This document shows, one piece after another, positions 47,501 through 59,500 of a stretch of 64,000 nucleotides of DNA (position 1 is its first letter; each line of letters begins with the position of its first letter). The notes beneath the pieces are model-generated. The model was not told where the DNA came from, made no database searches, and saw only the letters and a program-made list of their open reading frames with translations. The DNA is from Tretioscincus oriximinensis (taxonomy: Eukaryota; Chordata; Lepidosauria; Squamata; Gymnophthalmidae). Location of the stretch: contig JAJVDF010000258.1 of the NCBI GenBank assembly GCA_022410635.1, positions 1,042,873 to 1,106,872 of the forward strand, written 5' to 3'. A program made the position numbers and the translations under genes.

Positions 47501-50500
47501 AAATCCTTGATAAACATTGTGGAGGATTGAGTTTCCTAGAAGTACAATTTAGCAATTTTCTTGGAATGGTAATGCTATTAGGAAAAGAAGGGGGGGAAAG
47601 TAATTTCCTGCTGGGGCAATGCTCATTCAATCTACTGACACAAAAAAGAAAATTTCAAACTTATAATATTGCCTTTTATGATTTAATCAACATGATGTGC
47701 TGATTTTATTCTAGAATAAATCATTCTGACTGGATAATTTAAAAACATCATGTTGCTTTGTTCCATTGCTAAGGCAGTTGCCAATCACTTAAATCAATAT
47801 TAATCTGCCATTCCTCCCACTACTTCTTTGTGTGTTTGGTCTATTATTATACATGCAAGATGAAATTATCTTAGCTGTCACATCTTGGAGTGCAAAAGAG
47901 ATATTGATTGAGTTTATCTAATCTGCCAACTGAGATATTTATTGCAAACCCAGTGCAAAGAAGAGAGAGCTAATCCTAATCTTGATCTTATAATGGAATT
48001 CAACATAACATACCTTTCTAGATTTTGTTAGAATGTCATGAAAGAATACAACTCTTGCTTTGAACCGAGATAACATTAATTCATCAGCAAAAACGTTAAA
48101 GCTAAGAAGAGGGTAAATTTAAAATTCTGTCACTTCAATTTCCAAGTGGTGAATATCTTTATTAGTGAGATGCATTCTTCATCGTGCAATAGTATATGGC
48201 ATTGTTTTTAGCACTTTCTCTTTGCAGTAGAAATGTTATCAGTGCATGCTCAAAGAGTGTAACATTGTGTTTTCTTTAATCCAGTGGATAGAGGGCCGCT
48301 CCAGAATTTTGAATGTAGCAATACAATTATGTGTGTAATTGGCACTATCTTCAACCTAGCAAGAGTACCCTTATTCCAAATGACTACCAATATCTTTTTA
48401 CAATTCGTGATCTTTTTTATTAGATGTAAACTATTTAGGGATTCTTGGATGGAAATGGCTGAAAAAATGTTTTATGTTTTTGAACTTCAAATACACATAA
48501 AAATAAATAGAAAAAAAAAGAAAAAGGAAAATGACAAAGGAAAAAAAATCAAATATTAAAATATTCATCAATTGGTTTGTCATGATGTAGTCTGGATCTT
48601 CTCTGTGCCAGCCCCCAGACTAGGGAATAGTCTCCCCCTCGAGATGTGTCAATTGCCATCTCTGTGCGCATTCAGAAAACACTTGAAGACGCACCTCTTT
48701 GAACTGGCCTTTGGCTGAGAAACTGCTATCCCTCCCCCATTTTTAGGTATCGTTGTTTTTAATATGTTCATTGCATTTTTATTGTTAACTGCCCTGAGAC
48801 CTTCAGGTATAGGGTGGTAAAAAATGTAAATAAATAGATAAAATAAAATAAATTTGAATGGTGATGACCAGAAATTTGGTACCAAAAATAGTTGTCTGGC
48901 AGAAGATTGATGCCTTTGTGACCCTGTTTGATGTGATTCTGTTTGCTGAGAATGATCTAGAAAGACCATTTCTGACCATTCAGTGGCTGGAATAGAGAAG
49001 CTTTCTGCACACTGGACAGAAAAATCCCCCCCAAAGTAACTTTATTTGGAAATATATCGTTTTCCATTGCATAATACCGTTCAAATCTTGTAAACCCGTG
49101 TAAGTTTCTAAGAAGGAAAACCTAGCAGTTGGCATCACACAGGCCAAACTACTTTATTGTATGTTTCCGGGACCATATTAAACCTAGGAAGTCACAACTT
49201 TATTAAAAAAACTGAGAGAGTAAAACTATGCTGAACAAACCATGCTATAGAACAGAGTACCATGATGGAAATCTATAGACAGGAGAACACAGAATTCTAT
49301 ACTGAATTTGAACATAGCAAAAAAGAAAAACATATCTAAGAGACCATTAAAGTGGGATTATTGACAAGAGACTAATTTATTCCCCACCTTCTCCTGAACA
49401 TTATGTGAAAGAGAAGGTGTACTAGATAAGGCTTGTGAACATGAAGCATCAAACACCATCTTTATGAGGTACCTATAAAGTATTTCTGAGGGCCCTATTT
49501 TGTTATGTTCGAAAAGCCCCGATGGATCTTTAAATATAAAGCATAAAGTTGAAATATAAGGGCTCAGCAAACTGAAATGACTCCCAGTTGCATACTATTA
49601 ATAATAAAGATTTGTCCTATATATTTGGATCTAATGAATAGTGTCTTTTTTGTGGGAAAGATTTTTGACAAAAAAATGGAATAGGATAACTAAAAAATTG
49701 GCTGCCTGAAATACTACTAAATGTATCAAACAAATACAGTTTGAAGGATAATAATAAGTAAGTAGTAGTAGTAAGTAGACATAGAATCCATGCAATGAAA
49801 TAGTATGTTCTTATTGCCTGTGTTAAGAAATCAGGAAAAATATACATTACCTTGTGCGTTTGCAGTGTCTTTTTCTATGCCTTTGTCACAACATCTGGCA
49901 ACCAAAGTATCTGTAGACTCACTATTAATGGATGATGGAGAAGTATTATTCTTAGAACATTCTGGTAATTCTTCTAGAGTAAAAGAAAAGCTTTATTTAG
50001 AACAATCCTGTTTACTAACAAATTTCTTCTGTACTCATTTTTAATTATCAGAAACACTCAAGCTGCAATTTGCCAAGAAGCAATACCTTTACAATTATCA
50101 ACTTATAATTTGGCTTTATCTCAGAGGTAGAACTGCCTGAAAAGCAGAGCGCTACAGATGGGATCTCCAGAAGAAAACTTCTATCTCTAGCAAGAAAATG
50201 ATAATTGATTTATCAATGTAATTACCTAGGGTTAAATCTGAATTGAACAACAATAATTGTATGCCAAAACAGTTTGTTGCGATTTAAGTGAACAATCTTA
50301 ACGTAAGTTCTCCACAGTGATTCGCATCCTGCAAATTCTGCTAAATCAGTTAGTTTTTATAGATAATAGTTAAAAATGAAACTGACAATGAAGGTGAATG
50401 ACACCAGGGTGATGAGGATCCCAAATGATTTGGCAAGCTGAACCACTCTCAGACCATTTCAATGAGTTTAGGTCAGCTACAGCACACTCTAGACTTTACT

Positions 50501-53500
50501 GCTATTTGGGGCAACAGCAAGGAATGCTTAGTTGTGCTTGTTTCCTCCTTCTTGACAATCTTATTTTAGGATGACCAAAACCAGCTACTAGTATTACTTA
50601 GGGTGGGGATGAGAAGATCGAACTATTGCATGTGTCTTCACTTAAAAATGTAAATATAGGAGTTTGCTGATGGAGGAAATAACCCATGTCATCAGTTGGG
50701 TTGGCTTTTAAACCAACTTCTGTCCTGAAGAACTGGATTAAACCAGAAAAAAGCAAAGTTTGACCCTGTCCCCACTGAGCCTTATTCTTGACTATATATT
50801 GGCACAGTGCTTGGACATCCATATACAAGGGTCCTGCCAGAGTTATAGAAATGGTTTGCCATTTCCTACTTGCAGGGAGAAACTGGAGATTAAACTGTTA
50901 AACCCATATTTTAAGGGCACTTTGCTCTATTGCTTAGCTATAGATATTCCTTTTGACATTTTTACTTCTGAGAAAATAATGCTGGACTTTCTACTAGACT
51001 AACACGGCTATTTCTCTGTGAAAATAATAATTATTAATAAATTAGAAGTGAAAACTAAACAGAAGATTATATTTGGTATGCTTATGCTTGCATGAAGGGG
51101 GCTTTTCTGTGGTGGCTCCTTGGCTTTGGAATAGCTTCCCAGAGAAAATCTGTCTTGTGCCAGTATGGGAGGGAGACTGGATGAGTTGTGTTTCCAAATA
51201 TCATTTACTTTCTGATGTAACCTGTTCTGGGACCTCTGCATGAAGGGTGCAATAAAATTTTCTAAAATAATAAATAAATAAAACTTTACTGCTTGACTGG
51301 GAACATAAATTTAACCGCTGAATGTCTTTAATTGCATGGTAAAACCATCCGAAGCATTAACTTCATACTACAAATACAAAATGAATTTTCTATACGATAT
51401 CTGTATTTTTAACTTCAAAATTTTCTGTCGATCATTCAACGAATTTGGTCATGGAGTGGTTACTGAATGGACTTTATTGAATACACCACATGAACGCCAC
51501 AAAATACTTGTTTCGTTACCATTTTGTTTCCCATTAAATGCATTCACAAGCCATTCATATTGTCTCTTTATGTCCCACAGCTGTTCTTTCAATTTATGGT
51601 TTTCCTCATTCAGCTGGTGATTGATTTCTCTGAGTTGTCTGGATTCACTTCTTAGCTCACAAATTTCTTCATGCAGGCTTTGAATGCGAGTATCTTCTGG
51701 ATCATGTTTACTGTGCACTCTGTTAATCTTTAAGAAGAAAATTAGCTTAACCTGGGCTTTGGTTATTAGGAGGAGAAGCAATCCTTACAGTCCTCACAGT
51801 AAAAGTCAACATGTGCGAAATAAATTATTTCAACAATAATATATTACAAGTTGGTAAAAACTGTGCTACATGTGGTATCCATATCTGCATAGAAATTGCA
51901 TCAAATACCTATGACTATATCCAGACAAAAAGTAAAATCCAGGAATATGTCAACTATAGGGGTCAACCTGTGATATTGCTACAATGGAAAAAGATACCCT
52001 CAAACCATGTTTTCCCACTATGGTGATACTGACCCACTGTCAAGAGTTGACATCTTAAAAAAGGCAACCACAAGTATATGAGACCTGAAAATGGCATCTG
52101 CGTACACATGCGCTGAGACAATTGTGCACTTGAGAAATATCTAGTAAAGCATGGGAAGACTTCATGGAAGCAAGTGCCAAACAAGATAAATGCCTCCATA
52201 AGCCGTATGCTTTGTATAGCTATTTGGGCAATAAGGGATCTTTCCTGAGGATCTGGAATATCACTAAATCTATAGGTGTCCTAAATGTGTTACTTTAGAG
52301 GGAAGTGACTATTTAATATTATTTGTTTAATGTTGATGTATTTCTTGCTTGTATTATTTTATTGCATTTGTTGTTGAGACTGTATTTTATGTATATTGTA
52401 CTGTGCCATGTACACGTATGCCGCTTTATTAATAAACAAAATGAACGAACTGAGGGAAGGTTGGATTCTCGGTCTTAAATGTTTCCTGAAAGCATTTTGG
52501 AAAGCAGTAAAAACAGAAATGCAAAATAATTACTCAAGAAGACATAAATTCCACATTACAGCTGTTTATTTGTGATATGCTGTGGCATAAATCTGCATTA
52601 AAAAGAGTTACTTAGACACGTGTTCACAGTTGCCAGAGAGAGCCAGGAACCTGGATTAAGCTTTCATAGTTTCAGGCTTGTTAGTTAATACCTGGTAGAT
52701 TTTTATGTGGAACACAGAGTTTACTTATAGTGTACAGGAACTATACATAACAAAAACATATCAATCTGGGACCCTAATCTTCTTGGACAAAAGATACTTA
52801 TTAATCACTAAATGAAACATATTGTTGCTAGGTATTATAGAAACATGGCTGTTGAGTTTTAAATTAAAACAAAAAAGACATATGGCATGTTGATTAGTTT
52901 AAAATCTTTTCCCCCTAAGAAACCAGTATTTTGTACTCTATATACTCAACAAATATCTACACAGTGAAAAATATCTCACCTTTTCCTTCAAAGTAAGATT
53001 TTCTTCATTGCAATCTGCTAATTTTCGTAGAAATTCGTGTTTTAATTGAGATGTTTCATTCTTCATACGTGAAATCTCCTCATCTGCCTTTATAAGTTCT
53101 AAAACAGCTGTCTCATTGGCATCCTGAAGATGGCTGATCTGGTTTTTAAGGGTCACTGCGTATTAACATGCAAACACACTAAGTGAAATTCTGCAGTTTG
53201 AGCCTTCGTACTTAATGCTGCCATCCTACAATCCAAGAAACTCAATGGGATAAATTTCTGAGTACACGTGTTGTGAATGTAAAGAGCTTTCAGCTTATGT
53301 ATAGCTTTTAATTATCTAATAGTTTTGTGTAGATGTTTTAGGGGTTCAAAGGAAATTTTAAGATATCCACATAGGTTCCCTGTAGGAAGAATAAGTTATT
53401 TTTGCACACAGAGAAAAGGCGTTTGCTGAGAAAAAGTGCCGTCTCAAAGCACAGGGTTATTGTAAAAAAATACAAACACAAATATTTCCACGAGATCAGA

Positions 53501-56500
53501 TTCCTTGGGATGTGCAAAAAGATTCAGAAAACATAAAAACATAATGGGTATACAACAAAAAACCACAGAAGAATTAGGGATTCCTCCTTAAGATCATACA
53601 ACATTTTAAAAATAGCAGCCAATCAGTGTCAACTGTTGTCGTTTTTGTTTCATTGTTGAAGTATCTGACAAGACTTCACATTTTCTAAACAGAATAATTG
53701 TTTTGACACTGGCTGAAGTAATCATGACAACACCCCAAAGTGAGTCACATAATGAATTTTCCAAAGCAGATGCCAATAGGCCCTCAAATATTCCAGAAAG
53801 TTTTGCTGAGTGGCTACCAGAAGATTATGAAGGATTCAAATGAAGTCTCCAAGAATAGACTCCAGGTTCAGCTATGAATGGCAGCATATCAGCAGTTGGA
53901 CAGCTCCAAGTTCATCTACCAACTCTTCAATGCTGATATTCACATCTGAGGAAGGAAAATGAATGAATTCTGCATAACTAAAACAAGTATAAAATATTGA
54001 AAAATATGTACAGGTGAGATAGAAAAAATCAATCTTGTAACAACAAAACAACTCGGTGCTCCAACTCTTCCTCTTTGCAATGGCAAGCATTAGAGATCTG
54101 ATGGAGATGTAACTACTGGTAAGTCTCAAACAAATTCAATAGTCCAACCCTCTGAGAACTCAGTACATAAACGTAGGTAGCTGTAGCACAGGAGTCCTGA
54201 TCATTTCAACCCATTGACAAGGTTTCTATAATGTACACAAAGTCAGTTTTCATTATTTAATTTTTTTAAAGACTATCAAGTGCAAATTGTGGAAATGTAA
54301 ACTCTGAAAGTTTGTTGCAGTACTTTGTATTAATACACTTGCAGTATATGTGTTTTGCCTTTGCTGTAGACCACAATTTATAAGCGCTCGCTTTACAAGA
54401 TCACAATTTTACAAGCACTCAATTTTAAGCTGTTTTCCTAAGGCAGAGGGCTCAAAAGGATATAATTTGCATTGGCTTTTGCTTTATACGTTCCTACTTT
54501 TCAAGCAAAAATTTGGTCCAAGTTAACTTCATTCAAAAATGGCTCAGTCGCTAAGAAAACAGCCTCTCATCTGGGAGATCGGGTTTCGAAGTCCTGTGTC
54601 GGACGTCGGGAGGGGTGAGCCCTTCCCCTAGCTTATAGCTCTAGCCAACCCAACTATTCGAAAGCATGAATTGCAAGAAATTGCAACTGAATGCAAGTAG
54701 ATACATGGGAACCACCACAGCCTGGTGGAGAAAATAGAATGTAAGCCTTCGGGCAAAATACCCTTTTAAGCTGCTTTGAGTCCTTTGAAAGGTGAGAAAA
54801 GCGGAGTATAAAAACCCAGTTCTTCTTCTTCTTCTTCTAAACTCAACTTGTATATGTAATGCTCTACATGTGTTTGATACTTTTTTGGCAATACTTAGAA
54901 GGATAAAAGAAATTAATGTTAAATTGTTGTGGCTACAATAATTAAAAAAGGGATTAAAATGTCCGTAAAAGGCCAAATACTTGTAATAAAGCTGAGAAGA
55001 ACATAGTATAAGTTCTGAATTTCTTTTGAACCCTATCAGATATAAACAGGTAACATCACATTAACTGATACATTTAAAACTGTATCCAAAATTGTGGCAA
55101 AGATTTAATGAAAGGCAGTTAATGTCAAAGTGATTAAACAGCTGCTATGTCTTCATACCAATATATTGCTGAAGATTTATAGGAGAACTGCTTTCAAATT
55201 TCAATGCGTTGTAAGGTGACTGTTCTTCATTGAAAACATTTCTTTCCTACAATATAAATTATAAAGAAAATGTATGTGATTTATTTATCTGGTATATTTC
55301 TATAGATTTCTAACAGAAAATCTCTCTGAAAGGCATACATAAAACTCTATGCACACAATATAATTATATAATTTAAACCACATAGTTAAAATAGTGTTTA
55401 AAACAGAATTAAAAATCATTACAGCCAATCCTGTAAAATACTCAAAAGTTAGATTTCCGTGTCTTTACTGTTATTTGATCTGATTTTTTTTAAAAAAGCT
55501 TAGATGAAGCACCACTGATTCTTGTTTTTTCCTTTTTATCTCTCCTCTAAACTTGTGTGCTGTATCATTCTCACACCTAATAGCCTTTAACTACTTACTC
55601 ATTTAACTATTTATATCCCTTGTGTTCCTGCCTCTGCCATCTGCCCTGTATATCCTAGATTATCTTATGTGAAAGCATTTCAGTTCACTTCAGCTTTCCT
55701 TCTAATAGCAGAATGAAAAAATTGTGCATAGCCTCCATAAGTGCTTCTCATATAAGTTAAGCTTGTTCACTTAATTAAGGTCAATAAATTCCAGAAGACA
55801 ATGGCCAACAAAGTCAATGGACCTTAAACTACATCCGGCCTCAACCAAGGAAATAAGAACTATAATTAATATGCTAAATGATAACGGAGCCCCAAATGAA
55901 GACTTTCTGCTGGTTGAACTTTACAAACATCAACTGGCTGTCTCACCACCCAAGGAGTTTAGTTACTCATATTAACCACTCAGGAAGGGTCCCAGTGGAG
56001 CATCATCATGTTCATATATAAGAAAGCGGCAAAGTCCAATCCAAAAAATTACCAACCAATTAACCTGATTGACAGCTTGGCCAAAATATACGCAAAAATA
56101 CCTGGTAAACAGGATTGAAGCCGGAGCAGAAGAAAATAATACACTGTGTGAAGAACAAGCTGGTTTTCACCAAGGCAGATCAATCACTTCCAAAAATCAC
56201 ACTGGTCAGTGAGAAGACATGTTACACTAACCACTGTATTCCAAGGATTAACTATGCCATCCATCTTGCATATTAAAATATTTGAAAACAGCAAATATAG
56301 GCGTTTCCAAATAACCTTTATGGCATTTTTCAAGCATGCTTAGAAGGATTTCTGCACTTTTGTGGGGAATGAGATCAGCGACTGAAAGGAATGAAGCATC
56401 CGTCACTCATTCTCACCTGCTCCCAGTATACCCCTGGCATGGGTTGCTTGAAAGCAATCCACAAACAGCCTGCAGAAGCAAAAGTAGTGTTTCAGGATTT

Positions 56501-59500
56501 GATGGTATGAGTTAGGACTTCTACTGTCAGTCATAGTATGCCCCATCCATGCTTAGCATGTGCACTGTCCCATTTCACATAGTGAGTGAAACAATGTACA
56601 AATCCAGAAGGCTTGCTTGTGTGCTCTGGACTCCACTGGGAGAGGGTGTTTCCCAGCAACCATTCCTATTAGGTAAGTACATATCTAGTCTAAATCACTT
56701 CTTGGAATAGAATTGCAATGTAAAGTACCTTTCATTTTATGTCTATTATAATACAATGCCCGTTGCTCCTGCCATTTGATTATAATAGCTAAAAAAAGTC
56801 TGTATCAAAAACTTTTCCAGTTTAGGATTGATATGGAAGTCACTCAACTGCATACTTAAGAATTGTGTCATGTGTACATAATACACTGAAAGAAAAAATA
56901 ATATTTTTTAAAAAATTATACCCTCCTGTAAATCCTGCCATTAGTTGCAAATACCAGACTCTTTCTTTGCAAAAGTCCTTGACCTTCAGTCTGACCAAAT
57001 TCCCTTGTCTTCTCAGCTGGAGATTTTAGCAGTCTCTGACACAAAGCAGGAGCCACCTCTACCTTTGTTGAATAAGGAAAAAGAAAGAAAAGATTTAGTC
57101 TCAAACAGCCTTCCTAATATCGCTTACGTTTGTTCCATTATTTCGTAATAGGATTTTCTGGAATAGAGCACTGTCTAGACTGCTTTATTACAGAATATCC
57201 AGCTATAAAGAAATACAGGAGTAACTGGATGCATTTTAAACTTGAGCAGTATATTAAGACCCCTTATATACATTTTAAACCTCATTAAGCAGACAAGAGT
57301 AATAAAAGAGGACAATTTCCTACAATACCATGTAACTTAGAAGAAAGAACCTCTTGCTTCAGGGAATTGATTGGCAGCAAATTGGATGTTATTTCATGTT
57401 ATTTAATTTTTAATTTGGGGATAATTACTTAAGTTCCTGGCTAAAAAGCTTAATAAAATAAGTTACCAATTTGTCTTATATAAATGGAAAAAGACAAACT
57501 CTAAAGCCTATGATTATGATATAAATATCTTAATGGATTTTTTTACAATTATACCTGTCATTCTTCAGATCTGTAAATGATGTATATTAATGCACAATGT
57601 TATTTTATAACCATTACTAATATATAGTTTTTTCATTCCCTTATGGCATGGTGATTGTTTTGCTTGCATTTTTATACTGGGCAAATGAATTCTCCACTTT
57701 ACCTTTACTGCTTGGCTGGCTGCTGTTCCTGCCTTCAGATTCAGCTAGTTATCTATAAAAGCCCTACCTTTCATTTACAGTTAGAAAATACAACTTTTGT
57801 TTGGCATCTTTCAACAAGCCAGAAGGCACAGCCATATTAAAATGCCCAGCTTGAACAGCTGCTACTGCAAGCAGCTGGATATAACATATCAAATGTGAAG
57901 AAAATATTCTCTTCCCAGCAAAATACACCCTCTAGGCTTATAAACTATTTTACTGCAAAAGGAAGAGACACTGCCTCTAGAAGAAAGATCTGAAGATCTT
58001 TCCTTGGGCACTAAATAATGAAGGTTTTCTCATGGTAATTTTCCATTTTAGTACAGAACCTGAACTTTTTTTAAGAAAAGAAAATCCCCATAACTTTTTC
58101 TCTGCTTATACAAATTTCTCTTCATTAAGCAGCATAACAATGTTAAAAACAAATTTCTTTTCTTTTCTTTTATCCATATATTATGGATGTCACTATGAGT
58201 ACACAAGGGCCTCGGAGTTGATCACAGTGAAATAGTTATAAAAAGTAATAAAACAGATCAATTAAAAACAACGACAGGGCCTGCATGAAGAGCGGATATG
58301 ATTTCCTCGTTCAAGTGCCAGAATGAACAAGTGTGCCTTTATCAAATGTCTAAAAATGTAAAGTATGGGTGCCTGGTTCACTTCAGAAGAGACACCATTT
58401 CATAACCTGAAGGATACCCTGAGAATGTGTTAGGTATCTTTTTACATACATAATCATATTCTATATAGAGGTTATATTTTTCTTACGCTTCCAACTAGAC
58501 TGCTGGCTGGAACAACTACACCAGTTTTGAAAGAGCTGCACTGGCTGCCAATTTGTTACCAAACCCAATTCAAGTTATTAACTCTAATTTGTAAGATCCT
58601 AAATAACTGGGTCCCAAATATCTAAAGGAACACCATCTCCCATTTCAACTTCCCCATGCCTTAAGATCTGCAGAGGGGGCTCTCTTGACTGTACCACCTC
58701 TCTCATTGGCAAATAAATAAAAATAAAGAAGATGGAAACCCAGGGTATTTATTTATTTACATTTTTATACTGCCCTAAACCCGAAGGTCTCAGGGTGGTT
58801 AACAATAAAAACACAATTAACGTGTTAAAAGCAGCCACATCTAAAATATAGGGAAGGGGCAACAGTTTCTCAGCCAAAGGCTCCCAAATTCTATCTACAG
58901 TACAGACTGAAAAGAAGCAGTTCAGTAAACAAAGCTTCATAATTGAATCTAAATTCAAAAGAGCAGTGGACTTCAGACGCATTTTTTGAAAAACATTAAT
59001 TCTGCACTATTCCAAATTACAACTTGACTACAGCTTTGTAGGCTGACCACAGCATGGAAATGCTGAGACAACTTCAAATGGCAAGGTACTGGCTATTATC
59101 ATTTATCATTCAACTCATCTATATTACTACTAGGATGGGAATCGAGGATCTATATACTTTCTTTGAAACAATACCTTATTTCACAATAGTATCTTTCAGA
59201 TATGTCTTAAAAGAACGAGTGCTACAAACAACATAATATATGGAATCTTCTTAAAGGGTTTATTTAAATATCTGGCTTTATAGGCAGTTCTTGTGTCAAC
59301 TTCTTTTGTAGTTTGATTTCCATCAGCAAGATCACAGATTTATATGAATGCATTTTTATCTATTTATAGAATTTTTGATATAAAAAGATCAACTGACAAA
59401 ACATTTTAATGCCTCCAGGGCTTCTTTTCTGTTGGTAGCTCTGTCATGAACTTTTTTCACGATCTTGTTTCTGGTATCAGCTCTTTCCAAGAACCAATGT

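Noticed and set aside
51811..52026. Open + frame opposite the CAP-Gly gene
   Set aside because: No family resemblance, no splice context, and it is antisense to an intron.
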